From the NCBI RefSeq assembly GCF_900108335.1, contig NZ_FNVT01000013.1:1-64000 (forward strand): DNA of 64,000 nucleotides, written 5' to 3'. Origin of the DNA: Nonomuraea solani (GTDB taxonomy: Bacteria; Actinomycetota; Actinomycetes; Streptosporangiales; Streptosporangiaceae). Positions 19,354-27,737 of this stretch are shown piece by piece. Below the pieces are notes generated by a model. It made no database searches. It worked only from the letters and a program-made list of their open reading frames with translations, and was not told the origin of the DNA. The stretch's first letter is position 1; every line of letters begins with the position of its first letter. The translations under genes were made by a program, and so were the position numbers.

Positions 19354-20506
19354 GAAGAGGCGCAAGGCGGCGGGCCTGGAGACCTGCCAGACCTGCCGCC
19401 CCCAGTCCCGTCAGGCCCAGCAAAGCGGCCGTCCAGGCCGGAGCCGTGTAGCCCAGGCCGGCGTCGATGGTCAGGCCCGCGGCGAAGGAGCCGATGGCGT
19501 TGCCGAGGTTGAAGGCGCCGATGTTGGCGGCCGAGGCGAGGGTGGGGGCGCCGGTGGCGGTGTCGAGGACGCGGGTCTGCAGGGGTGGGACCGTGGCGAA
19601 GGCGGCCATGCCGAACAGGGTGATGGTGATGATGAAGGCCACCTGGTCGGCGGCGAAGAGGGCCACCCCGACCGCCAATACCGTGAGCAGGGCTACTGAG
19701 CCGTAGATGCTGGGCATGAGGGCGCGGTCGGCGAGTTTGCCGCCGATCAGGTTGCCGGCCACCAGGCCGACGCCGAAGAGGGCCATCACCACCGGGACCG
19801 CGCCCGGGGAGAAGCCGCCGACGCCCGTCATGATGGGGGCGATGAAGGTGATGATGGCGAAGACCGGGGCGAAGCCGAAAACGGTCATCACCAGGGCCAG
19901 CCAGACTTCGGGCTTGCGGAACGTCGCCAGCTCGCGCAGCACCCCGCCCCCGGCGGGTCGCGGCTGACGGGGGACGAGGGCCAGGACGCCCGCCAGGCCG
20001 ACCACGCCGATGACCACGACCACCCAGAACGTGGAGCGCCAGCCGGACGCCTGGCCGATCCAGGTGCCCAGGGGCACACCGAGCACGTTCGCCAGGGTCA
20101 GGCCCGTGAACATCAGGGCGATCGCGCTGGCCCGCTTCCGCGGAGCCACCAGGTCGGCGGCCACGACCGAGCCGACGCCGAAGTACGCCCCGTGCGCGAA
20201 GGCGGCCAGGAAGCGGCCCGTCATGAGGACGCCGTACGAGGGCGCCAGCGCCGACAGCAGATTCCCGGCGATGAACAGCACCATCAGCCACACCAGCATG
20301 GTCTTGCGCGACAACCGGCCACCGAGCATGGTCAGCGGCGGTCCTCCCACGGCCACGCCCAGCGCGTAGCCGGACACCAGCAGGCCCGCGGCCGGGATGG
20401 TCACGCCGAAGTCCCTGGCCAGCTCGGGGAGCAGGCCGTTGATGATGAACTCCGTGGTTCCGATGCCGAAGGCGCTGATCGCGAGGGCGAACAGGGCGAG
20501 AGGCAT
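19340..20506 (-). CDS. MFS efflux transporter (DHA1 type)
   Basis: 388-residue, twelve-helix major facilitator protein. The start MPLALFALAISAFGIGTTEFIINGLLPELARDFGV and the GGRLSRKTML loop are typical of the DHA1 drug/arabinose efflux group (CmlR/AraJ-like). GAGGAG lies 5 nt before the ATG. It is divergent from a MarR gene with a clear palindrome between, so it is probably repressed by that regulator and released by a small ligand. Substrate unknown. Confidence 0.87.
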   Translation of the reverse strand: MPLALFALAISAFGIGTTEFIINGLLPELARDFGVTIPAAGLLVSGYALGVAVGGPPLTMLGGRLSRKTMLVWLMVLFIAGNLLSALAPSYGVLMTGRFLAAFAHGAYFGVGSVVAADLVAPRKRASAIALMFTGLTLANVLGVPLGTWIGQASGWRSTFWVVVVIGVVGLAGVLALVPRQPRPAGGGVLRELATFRKPEVWLALVMTVFGFAPVFAIITFIAPIMTGVGGFSPGAVPVVMALFGVGLVAGNLIGGKLADRALMPSIYGSVALLTVLAVGVALFAADQVAFIITITLFGMAAFATVPPLQTRVLDTATGAPTLASAANIGAFNLGNAIGSFAAGLTIDAGLGYTAPAWTAALLGLTGLGAAGLAGLQARRLAPLLTVK

Positions 20507-20525
20507 AGACTTCTCCTCAGACGAC

Positions 20526-20564
20526 GTTAGTGAGCGTGGACATTATTTGCACACGCCGACTAAC
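20526..20564. promoter_or_regulatory. Palindromic operator between MFS and marR
   Basis: Left arm GTTAGT-nn-GCGTG (20526-20538) and right arm CACGC-nn-ACTAAC (20552-20564) are complementary at 11 of 13 positions, 13 nt apart, 20 nt upstream of the MFS start. It is placed to control both divergent genes and is the probable MarR site. Confidence 0.68.
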
Positions 20565-20597
20565 TGACCATACAACTAGGTCCGAGGAGGTTGTCAC

Positions 20598-21029
20598 ATG
20601 CCCCTTGCCGATGACGCCGTCGAGGCGCGCGCCCAGGGCTGGCGCACCCTCGCGGCACTGCACGCCAAAATCGAGGACCGCCTGGAGAAGGCGCTGCAGA
20701 AGGGGCACGAGCTGAGCGTGAGCGAATACACCGTGCTCGACGTGCTGGCCAGGCAGGACGGCTGGCACATGCGCATGCAGCAGCTCGCCAGGGCCGTGGT
20801 GCTCAGCCAGAGCGCGACCACCCGGCTGGTGACCCGGCTGGAGAAGCGGGAGCTGCTGCGGCGCTACCTGTGCGAAGACGACAGGCGCGGCATCTACTCC
20901 GAGGTCACGCCGGCCGGGCGGGAGCTGCTGGAGCTGGCAGGCCCCACCCACGACGCCGTGCTGAAGGAGGTGCTGGCGGAGGCGGCGGAGCAGCCGGAGC
21001 TGGCCCCGCTCGCCGCCGTGATCACCTGA
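20598..21029 (+). CDS. MarR-family transcriptional regulator
   Basis: 143-residue winged-helix repressor: dimerisation helices at both ends and the central wHTH SVSEYTVLDVLA ... MRMQQLARAVVLSQSATTRLVTRLEKRELLRR, followed by the beta-wing DRRGIYSEVTPAG. AGGAGG lies 6 nt before the ATG. It should regulate the divergent MFS pump and itself through the palindrome at 20526-20564. Ligand unknown. Confidence 0.9.
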   Translation: MPLADDAVEARAQGWRTLAALHAKIEDRLEKALQKGHELSVSEYTVLDVLARQDGWHMRMQQLARAVVLSQSATTRLVTRLEKRELLRRYLCEDDRRGIYSEVTPAGRELLELAGPTHDAVLKEVLAEAAEQPELAPLAAVIT

Positions 21030-21032
21030 CCG

Positions 21033-21971
21033 CTACGGGCGGACGTTGCTCTGGATTTCGCCCACCGCCACGTCGCGGGTCGTCTCCAACTGGATGGGGT
21101 CGAACTGGAACGGCACCGCCTGGCCCTGCCCCTGGATGTCGACCTGCCACACGGTGGTGACGCTCAGCGTGTACTTCTCGCGCGGCTGGTCGATCGACGA
21201 GCGCAGGTAACGCACGCCGCAGGAGAACGTGCCGCCCTTGGTGTACGCCTTGCCGGTCGTCCCGCAGTCGTTCTCGGTCACCTCGGCCCGGGCGGGCGTC
21301 GTACCGGGATCGATCGTGATGTCCTGGAGGGTCGCGACCAGGGTCACGCTCATGACGCCGGGCAGCTCCGCCGTGACGCTGCGGCGCGTGCGGCCGATGC
21401 CCTCCAGCCAGACCCAGGTGGGCAGGTTGACGTAGCTCTTGGCGTCGGGGTTCAGCTTGATGGCGGGCTCCGGCACGGTGATCGCGGCCCTGGCCATCTG
21501 CGCGAGCATTTCGAGCGTGATGCCGGAGGGCGGCGTGGTCCCGTTGGGGACGAAGACGAACTGTTCGAGACCGGTCCAGCAGGCCACGCCCTTGGGATCG
21601 GCCTCGTTCAGCGCGGGCAGCCACCAGCGCCCGTCCTGTCCGAGCTTGTCCTTGAACTGCTGGACGAACGCCTGATGGCTGTCCTCGTCGACCCGCGCCC
21701 GGTTGGCCGCGTCACGGCCCTCGTTGCGCTGGCGGAGCATCTCCTCCGGGGTGGGGCCGGGCTCGTACCAGCAGGGGCTCGGGATGCGGTAGACGTCGCT
21801 CTTGTCGTTGATGTCGCCGCGCATGATGATGCCGCTGTACTTCGCCAGCCACGCCCTCGTGTTGCCGGACTGCTGTCTTGTCTGGGTCGTGTTGTCGCCA
21901 GGGCCCGGGTCGGGGGGATCGGGGTCGAGGAGCAGCGGTGCCATGAGCAGGGCCGCCAGCCAAGATTTCAT
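21033..21971 (-). CDS. Tad-locus secreted protein, unknown function
   Basis: 312-residue protein with a short signal sequence (MKSWLAALLMAPLLL) and then a soluble domain with many Trp/Tyr and a few paired cysteines; the segment SYVNLPTWVWLEG is notable. I do not recognise a domain. Similar secreted proteins commonly close tad operons in streptomycetes and relatives, so a role at the outer face of the pilus machine is inferred from position. ATG 21971 overlaps the lipoprotein stop by 4 nt; an in-frame ATG three codons earlier (21980) is possible. Confidence 0.68.
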   Translation of the reverse strand: MKSWLAALLMAPLLLDPDPPDPGPGDNTTQTRQQSGNTRAWLAKYSGIIMRGDINDKSDVYRIPSPCWYEPGPTPEEMLRQRNEGRDAANRARVDEDSHQAFVQQFKDKLGQDGRWWLPALNEADPKGVACWTGLEQFVFVPNGTTPPSGITLEMLAQMARAAITVPEPAIKLNPDAKSYVNLPTWVWLEGIGRTRRSVTAELPGVMSVTLVATLQDITIDPGTTPARAEVTENDCGTTGKAYTKGGTFSCGVRYLRSSIDQPREKYTLSVTTVWQVDIQGQGQAVPFQFDPIQLETTRDVAVGEIQSNVRP

Positions 21972-22567
21972 CGGGTGCATCTCTCTCTGGAGGTGACGTA
22001 GGTCCTGATGCGCCACACCCCGTCGTCGCCACGGTGGGCGGCCACGCTCTGGCCGTACGGGGTGCGCAGCCATTCGGGCTGGGGACTGACGGCCTTCCCG
22101 GTACGGGAGGAGACCAGCCGAATCCCCGACTCGTCCACGCATGCGTTGATCTGGGCCCCCTTGCCCATTCGCGCGATGACCCGCAGGTTGTAGAGCCGCC
22201 CGACCCCGCGCATCGTCCACCGCACCTTGGCGAAGGACTCCACCCAGTCGCTCGCCTGGACGGCCGCGTCGAGTTCGAGGCCCCGCTTGTAGATGCGCTG
22301 CCCCCTGGCCACGGCCTTCCTGGTGCCGACGTACTGGTCGACCATGACCTGCAGCAGCGGATCCGGGTCGGCGGGCCACTCGATCCTGGCCCGCAGGCCG
22401 CCGCCGAGGTCGACCGTCTCGGGGCCTTCCGCCACCTCCTGCTCGGGGGCGGCGGTGGCGGATCGAGGGGGCGGCGCGGCGCGGGTCTCCTGAGGCACGT
22501 ACGGCCGCTCGGCCGCGCCGCAGCCCGCCAGGAGCAGCAGGCTCAGCGCCATCACCACGGGTCTCAT
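21968..22567 (-). CDS. Lipoprotein, Tad locus
   Basis: 199 residues. Starts MRPVVMALSLLLLAGCG with a lipobox (LLAGC, Cys16), so it should be lipid-anchored outside the membrane. The mature part has a helical region and a beta-rich C-terminal segment (INACVDESGIRLVSS ... WRIRTYVTSRERCTR), reminiscent of NTF2-like or SCP-like small domains but without a firm match. Overlaps its upstream and downstream genes by 4 nt each, so it belongs to the tad transcript. Function unknown. Confidence 0.75.
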   Translation of the reverse strand: MRPVVMALSLLLLAGCGAAERPYVPQETRAAPPPRSATAAPEQEVAEGPETVDLGGGLRARIEWPADPDPLLQVMVDQYVGTRKAVARGQRIYKRGLELDAAVQASDWVESFAKVRWTMRGVGRLYNLRVIARMGKGAQINACVDESGIRLVSSRTGKAVSPQPEWLRTPYGQSVAAHRGDDGVWRIRTYVTSRERCTR

Positions 22568-25275
22568 GCCGACGACTCCCTCACCACATGAATGCGCCAC
22601 GTGGGCAGCAGTTCCTCGATCAGCGCCTCGGTCTCGGGCGCCATCCCGCCCCCGTACGGGTGCGAGGCGGCCCGGCGGGTCAGGCCCTCGACGACGGCGC
22701 GCAGGCGCAGGTTGTCCTCCGTCGCGTGCGTGGCCCGCAGCAGGTCGCGCCAGAGGCCCTCGTCGTCGGCCGCCAGCAGCAGCGCCGCGCGCACGGCGGC
22801 CACGGCCGCGTCCGGCTGGCCCTGCCCGAGCCGGATCTCGCAGAGCTGGTGCGCCGCGTCCGCCACGGCGGCGGCCGTGTCGTACTCCAGGTCGTCGGCC
22901 GCCAGCCAGGCGTACCTGCCGGGCGGCCTGCCGGTCAGCAGCGGGCCCCTGACCAGGCCGAGCGCCTTCTCCAGCAGGACGGCCCTGGCGGTCGGGTCGC
23001 CGCCCGAGCGGCGGACGAGCTCACGGAACAGCGCCCAGTCCGTACGGACCTCGGGCCCCAGCCTGAGCCGGCCCGCCTCGTCGGTGAGCAGGTGCTCGGG
23101 CCCCAGCCAATCGGCGACCCTGGCGATCGTGGCGTCCCTGACCATGTCCTGGACACCGCGCGGCCACAGCACCCCGCCGAGCACCACGGGATGCACGCCG
23201 CCCGTGTGCGTGGACAGGTAGACCAGCAGCTCGGTGGCCAGCGCCATCCGGCCCTCCTCCAGCGGGCCGAGGCCGGCCACCTCGATGGGGCCGAGGATCC
23301 TGATCTCGACGGCGGGCGGCTGTGTCGCCTCCAGCGGCTCGGCCTGCGGGATGGGCTCCCCGTCGAGGCGGCCGGCCGTGCGGAAGAGGTCGATGAGGGC
23401 CCGGTAGTGGCGGCGCGGCAGGAGCTGGGCGTCCACCTCGAAGCCCAGCTCCGCGATCTTGGCCTTGCCGTCGTCGCCGATCTCCAGGGTCCAGGTGGCG
23501 TGCGGCACCTCGCCCGCCAGCACGTAGCCGGCGGTGTCGCGGCGGGCCAGCAGCGCCAGGCGCCGGGCCTCGTCGTGGGTGGGCGCGACCGCGGACAGCA
23601 GGTAGTGGGCGCCGCGCGGGCTGCCGGTGATGCGCCCGGTCAGCACCTCCCGGCGCGGCGCGGCGCTCGCCTCCAGCTCGGGCAGCACCTCGGCCAGGCT
23701 GCCGACGGCCCTGATCCGGTCGGGCGCGATCGCGGTCAGCTCCTCGCCGAAGCCGACGAGCGTCACACGCATGCGGTCGGACCAGCGGTTCGTGGCCAGC
23801 TCGACGGCGAGGGCGGCCAGCGCGGCCGTGGTCTGCGGGCCACGGACGTTGATCAGGCCCTGCGCGGCCTCCAGGTCGATCAGCACCCGCCCGCTCGCGT
23901 CCGTGCCGATCGAGACCAGCCCGGGGTAGGGTGCCCCGCCCGCCTGTTCCTCCAGCAGGCGGCCCTCGTGCGCGGGCAGCCGCCAGACCTGGCCGCCGTC
24001 CTGGGCCGTCCACGGCAGCGGCGCGTCGCCGTCCGGCGGATGGATCCACAGGTCCAGCGTTCGGGCCGACAGGTGCGCCCCGTACACGGTGGGCGGGGTG
24101 CGGCGCCGGGCGGCCAGTTCGGCGCCGAGCAGCCGCAGCCCGATGTCCAGGATGCGGGCACCGGGGGCGTCGCCGCCCAGCCGGAGCGCGACCTCGGCCT
24201 GGGCGGCGTCGGCCTGCGGGCGGACGATGCGGCGGCCGAACACGCGCCGCCAGAGTTGTTCGCGGCGGCGCCGGGCCAGGACGAGCAGGAGCCCGGCGGC
24301 GGCCAGCGAGGCGGCGGCGAGGTAGTCGGTGAAGTCGGCCTGGCTCTCCTGGATGACCGGGCGCTGTTCGGCCTTCACGCTGCCGTGCTGGGGTGGGCGG
24401 CGGTGTTCGGTCCCGGCGCGCTTCTTCTGCTCCTGCTGGTCTGGCTTGGCGTCCCGGTCGGCGTGCCGGCCGGCATGAGAATCGGCGTGCGCGCGGCCGG
24501 GGTGTTCGCGCAGCGTCTGGTGGCGGGGCTGGTCGGCGGGGACGATGTGGACGTTTCTGGCGTCGTCCGGCATGTCGAGCACCCAGCCGGGTCTGATGAG
24601 GTCGGCCATTTTGAGGCGGGTGCCGTCGGGCTGCGCTTTTGCCTGATTTAGTCGGTAAATTTCGGGATAACGGCGGCCGTCACCCAGGCACTTCTCGGCG
24701 ATCTCCCACAGACTCTCGTGGTGCCGCCCGTGCGGTGGCTGCACCACGTACACCTTCTTGGTCTTGGCCGTTTCGAGCGTCTGCTCCACGATCGGCGCCG
24801 AATACGCCACCGCCGTCACCGGCGGAGCCGCCGGCGTGGGCGCCAGCCGTACCAGTGGTGCCGCCATCGCCCCGGCCGTGAACAGCAGCAACACCGCCGA
24901 CACGAGTTTGTTGGCCAGGAACTGGGTGCCGCCGGACAGTGGCACGCGGGCGGGCATGCCGACCCGGCGGACCCCGGCGTACACCTCGACGAGCACGCAC
25001 ACGAAGAGCTGGAACCAGGCCAGCCACACCAGCAGCACGAGCACCGCGATCATGGTGCTCGGGCCGACGCTGCCGGTGAGCGCGTCGATGTCGAACAGGT
25101 CGGGGTCGACCAGCGGCCCGGCGTAGGTCAGCAGCGCGTAAGGCACGCCGCCTATCAGCGCCACCAGCAGGATCAGCGCCCCGATGCCGGCGACCACGTC
25201 GCCGGCGCGGCGCCTGGCCGGGACACGCATGGGTACGTGACGTCCGTGAGAACGCGCGGGCTCTCTCGTCGGCAT
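22564..25275 (-). CDS. Membrane protein with LysM and BTAD domains
   Basis: 903 residues. Three membrane helices in the first ~145 residues; a LysM-like peptidoglycan-binding module at about 170-235 (SLWEIAEKCLGDGRRYPEIYRLN); a charged His/Asp/Arg-rich linker; another helix near 320; a long cytoplasmic region; and from about 650 a winged-helix-like part and BTAD tetratricopeptide domain of the SARP/AfsR type (LLVYLSTHTGGVHPVVLGGVLWP, then helical repeats). So it spans the membrane from cell wall to a regulator-like domain inside. ATG 25275 has GGAGGGG 4 nt upstream. It follows the pseudopilin genes after 69 nt. Similar proteins occur in actinobacterial tad loci; their function has not been settled to my knowledge. 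Confidence 0.82.
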   Translation of the reverse strand: MPTREPARSHGRHVPMRVPARRRAGDVVAGIGALILLVALIGGVPYALLTYAGPLVDPDLFDIDALTGSVGPSTMIAVLVLLVWLAWFQLFVCVLVEVYAGVRRVGMPARVPLSGGTQFLANKLVSAVLLLFTAGAMAAPLVRLAPTPAAPPVTAVAYSAPIVEQTLETAKTKKVYVVQPPHGRHHESLWEIAEKCLGDGRRYPEIYRLNQAKAQPDGTRLKMADLIRPGWVLDMPDDARNVHIVPADQPRHQTLREHPGRAHADSHAGRHADRDAKPDQQEQKKRAGTEHRRPPQHGSVKAEQRPVIQESQADFTDYLAAASLAAAGLLLVLARRRREQLWRRVFGRRIVRPQADAAQAEVALRLGGDAPGARILDIGLRLLGAELAARRRTPPTVYGAHLSARTLDLWIHPPDGDAPLPWTAQDGGQVWRLPAHEGRLLEEQAGGAPYPGLVSIGTDASGRVLIDLEAAQGLINVRGPQTTAALAALAVELATNRWSDRMRVTLVGFGEELTAIAPDRIRAVGSLAEVLPELEASAAPRREVLTGRITGSPRGAHYLLSAVAPTHDEARRLALLARRDTAGYVLAGEVPHATWTLEIGDDGKAKIAELGFEVDAQLLPRRHYRALIDLFRTAGRLDGEPIPQAEPLEATQPPAVEIRILGPIEVAGLGPLEEGRMALATELLVYLSTHTGGVHPVVLGGVLWPRGVQDMVRDATIARVADWLGPEHLLTDEAGRLRLGPEVRTDWALFRELVRRSGGDPTARAVLLEKALGLVRGPLLTGRPPGRYAWLAADDLEYDTAAAVADAAHQLCEIRLGQGQPDAAVAAVRAALLLAADDEGLWRDLLRATHATEDNLRLRAVVEGLTRRAASHPYGGGMAPETEALIEELLPTWRIHVVRESSA

Positions 25276-25344
25276 CGCCCCTCCCCTCTCCGGTTCAGCG
25301 TCGTGCCTCATGTGTCCCGCATCCATCGAGTGGCGGGATTCGGT

Positions 25345-25761
25345 CTATCTCGCTTCCGGCGCGGCGGTGGCCTCCCCGGCCATCTCGGTGCCGGGGAAAC
25401 CGATGGCGCTCAGGAAGAACGCCTTCCACCGCACCGCCACGGTGACCGTCACCTGGGCCTGCCCCTGGCCGACGGAGCACTGGCCGGCGGTCACGTCGTC
25501 ACCGCCCTGCGCCGCGACGATCTCGTCGGCCCTGGCGCACACCCGGTCCTCGCCCAGCAGCCGGGTCTGTCCCGTGGCGCGCAGATGGTCGACGTCGAGC
25601 TGGTCGGCGGCGGCGCGGGCGGCCTGCTCGGCCACGTCGGCGGCGCGCAACCGGGCGTTGATCGCCTGGCCCCCGTCCACCAGCAGACCGGCCAGCAGGA
25701 ACACGACCACGGAGAACAGCACGGTGAACACCGACATGGACCCCCGCTCGCCGGGCCTCAC
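25345..25761 (-). CDS. TadG-like pseudopilin / Rv3660c-type helper
   Basis: 138 residues. The N-terminus RPGERGSMSVFTVLFSVVVFLLAGLLVDGGQAINA is a TadG-like hydrophobic segment; the Glu+5 usual in TadE pilins is replaced by Phe, so processing by the prepilin peptidase is doubtful. The rest is a small beta-rich extracellular domain with an even number of cysteines. GTG start overlaps the previous stop by 4 nt (GTGA). Confidence 0.75.
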   Translation of the reverse strand: MRPGERGSMSVFTVLFSVVVFLLAGLLVDGGQAINARLRAADVAEQAARAAADQLDVDHLRATGQTRLLGEDRVCARADEIVAAQGGDDVTAGQCSVGQGQAQVTVTVAVRWKAFFLSAIGFPGTEMAGEATAAPEAR

Positions 25762-26150
25762 TCGATCCTCCTGAACTGCTCCAGCGGCACCACGGCCGTG
25801 CCCCGCAGCTCCTTGGTGCCGCCGAACCCGAGGAAGGCGAGGTCGAGCTCGCAGCGCACCTCGGCGCGTACCTCGCCGCCCTGCTCCCACGCGGACCCGT
25901 CGAGCGAGACCGCCGAGGATTGGCAGTGCGGCTGGAGCACGCTCGTGGCGATGGCCTCGGCGGCGCCCTCGGCGTCGTCCAGCGTGCGCTGCACCGACGC
26001 GGCGCGGGCGGCGTCACGGGCGGCGCCGTTGACCCGCCCCTGCGACTCCACCAGCACTCCGGCTCCCGCCAGGAACATGAGGAACAGCAGGAACACCGGG
26101 GCCAGCATCACCGTCTCCACGGCCATCGAGCCGCGCTCACGCGCCCTCAT
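25758..26150 (-). CDS. TadE-like pseudopilin
   Basis: 130 residues. N-terminal RERGSMAVETVMLAPVFLLFLMFLAGAG carries the TadE pattern: cleavage after Gly, Glu at +5, then a hydrophobic helix. The extracellular part has a helical stalk (RVNGAARDAARAAS) and one disulfide-capable pair. Minor pilins of this kind prime or cap the Flp fibre. ATGA overlap with the upstream gene. Confidence 0.82.
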   Translation of the reverse strand: MRARERGSMAVETVMLAPVFLLFLMFLAGAGVLVESQGRVNGAARDAARAASVQRTLDDAEGAAEAIATSVLQPHCQSSAVSLDGSAWEQGGEVRAEVRCELDLAFLGFGGTKELRGTAVVPLEQFRRIE

Positions 26151-26578
26151 TCGCAGTCCTCGCCGCCGTTGTCGGGGCGGAAGCACTCGACGGGGCCGCC
26201 CGCCGTGGCGGTGACCGTGAACGACAGGGCCGGCAGCAGCGGGATGACCTGGACGGCGCTGCCCGTCACCGTGACGAAGCGCTCGTCGGGCTCCTTCTCG
26301 GACGTCGTGGCGGCGGCGTTCGCGAGCAGCCGGGGCCCGATCGTACGGACGATCTCGGTGGCCTTCCCGGTGGCCGCGCCCTGCCACGCGCCCGAGTCGA
26401 ACGGCGCCGACCTGGCCACGCGGGCACCCTCCCTGGCCGCCGCCTCGGCGACCTGGCGGGCGTGGAACCAGAACGCGACCTGCACGATGAGCAGCGCGGT
26501 CGCGAGGATGACCGGCATGAGCAGGGCCAGCTCGACCACCGACACGCCGCGCTCGCCCCGGCGCGGCCGGGCTCTCAC
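26147..26578 (-). CDS. TadE-like pseudopilin
   Basis: 143 residues, start GTG overlapping the flp stop (GTGA). N-terminal RRGERGVSVVELALLMPVILATALLIVQVAFWF again fits Gly | x4-Glu plus hydrophobic helix, followed by AAAREGARVA and a beta-rich domain with two cysteines near the C-terminus. It is a second minor pilin paralogous to its neighbour. Confidence 0.82.
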   Translation of the reverse strand: MRARPRRGERGVSVVELALLMPVILATALLIVQVAFWFHARQVAEAAAREGARVARSAPFDSGAWQGAATGKATEIVRTIGPRLLANAAATTSEKEPDERFVTVTGSAVQVIPLLPALSFTVTATAGGPVECFRPDNGGEDCE

Positions 26579-26817
26579 GGAGTGCCACCACCGCCACCGC
26601 CATCGCCACCGCCGCCGCCGAAGGTCCCCTGGAGTGACGACTGCTGGTTCTCGACCAGCGTCTTGATCAAGGTGGCCAGGCCGAGCGCGACGCCCGCGAT
26701 GATGGCGGTGATGATCACCCACTCGACGGCGGAGGCGCCGCGCGTGGGTGCGGTGCGGGCGCGGTGGAGGCGTTCGCCCAGGAGCGAGGTGACATAGATG
26801 ACCCAGGGATGGTTCAT
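26575..26817 (-). CDS. flp: Flp/Fap major pilin
   Basis: 80-residue type IVb pilin. A 27-residue basic leader ends at Gly27, followed by ASAVEW and a hydrophobic helix (VIITAIIAGVALGLATLIKTLV). In classic Flp pilins the motif is G|xxxxEY; here Tyr is Trp. The exposed C-terminus is almost pure glycine (residues ~66-78), unusual for a pilin. Overlaps tadC and the first tadE by 4 nt each. Confidence 0.88.
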   Translation of the reverse strand: MNHPWVIYVTSLLGERLHRARTAPTRGASAVEWVIITAIIAGVALGLATLIKTLVENQQSSLQGTFGGGGGDGGGGGGTP

Positions 26818-27737
26818 GAGACCCCCAACATCTTCATGGCTGCGGGATAACTGAGAAAGATGACAAAACCGGCGCAGAGCAGGAGCTGGGCCACCAGCAT
26901 CGACTGGGAGCGCTCGCCCGCACGGCCCTCGATCTCGGCCAGCTCACGGCGCCGCAGCGTGGCGGCTCTGGCCGTGAGCGAGGCCCTTACCTTGGCACCG
27001 TCGTCGGCCACCAGGCCGAGCGCGGCGGACAGGTCGCGCAGCTCGTCGACGTTGATCTCCTCGCCGAGCTGGCCGAGCGCCTGCCACGGGGTGATGCCGA
27101 CGATCCGGGCGCCGCTCAGGGCGTCGCGGATGCGGCCCATCGCCCAGTTGGGCTGCTCGCCGCTGACCGAGACGGCCATCATGAGCGCCTCGGGGACGCC
27201 ACGGCCGCCGGCCAGGTTCATGGACACCAGGTCGAGAAAGGCGCCGACGACGTGGCGGAAGTCGCGCCGCTTGGCCGCCGCGTCCTTCTTGACCTGCAGG
27301 TCGGGCAGGAAGAAGAAGACGACCGCCACGAGCAGGGCGGACCAGAACGGGATGGCCAGGGAGGTGCCCCACTCCATGAGCACGAGCCAGCCGAGCAGCA
27401 GCGGGAAGGCCAGCAGCCCGCTGGCCGCGAGCAGCACCTTGGTGGCCAGGAACGCCTCGAACGAGCGCCCGACCAGGGCCAGGTCCGCCTTCGCCGACCG
27501 GGCCTCCCAGCCGCGCGCGCCGTAGAGGCGGGCCAGCCGCACGCCGAGACCGCGCCGGAACGCGCTGACCTCCTCGTCGGGCAGCACGAGCCGGATGCGG
27601 GGGGCGCCGGCGTCCTCGCGTACGGCGTCGAGCGCGAGCAGCCGCGCCACCAGCCCGGGACGAGCCGGGAAGATCGCCCGGAGCAGGACGAACAGCCCCA
27701 GCCCGAGTGCCGCACCGGCCAGCGCGCCCTCAACCAC
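26814..27737 (-). CDS. tadC: TadC-like inner-membrane platform protein
   Basis: 307 residues, type II secretion F family. Membrane helices near the N-terminus, around 110-150 and at the C-terminus (MLVAQLLLCAGFVIFLSYPAAM), with the cytoplasmic GspF helical bundle between (DLSAALGLVADDGAKVRASLTARA). I chose GTG 27737 because GGGAGG lies 8 nt upstream; GTG 27746 is also in frame. It pairs with TadB to form the platform on which TadA acts. Confidence 0.85.
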   Translation of the reverse strand: MVEGALAGAALGLGLFVLLRAIFPARPGLVARLLALDAVREDAGAPRIRLVLPDEEVSAFRRGLGVRLARLYGARGWEARSAKADLALVGRSFEAFLATKVLLAASGLLAFPLLLGWLVLMEWGTSLAIPFWSALLVAVVFFFLPDLQVKKDAAAKRRDFRHVVGAFLDLVSMNLAGGRGVPEALMMAVSVSGEQPNWAMGRIRDALSGARIVGITPWQALGQLGEEINVDELRDLSAALGLVADDGAKVRASLTARAATLRRRELAEIEGRAGERSQSMLVAQLLLCAGFVIFLSYPAAMKMLGVS

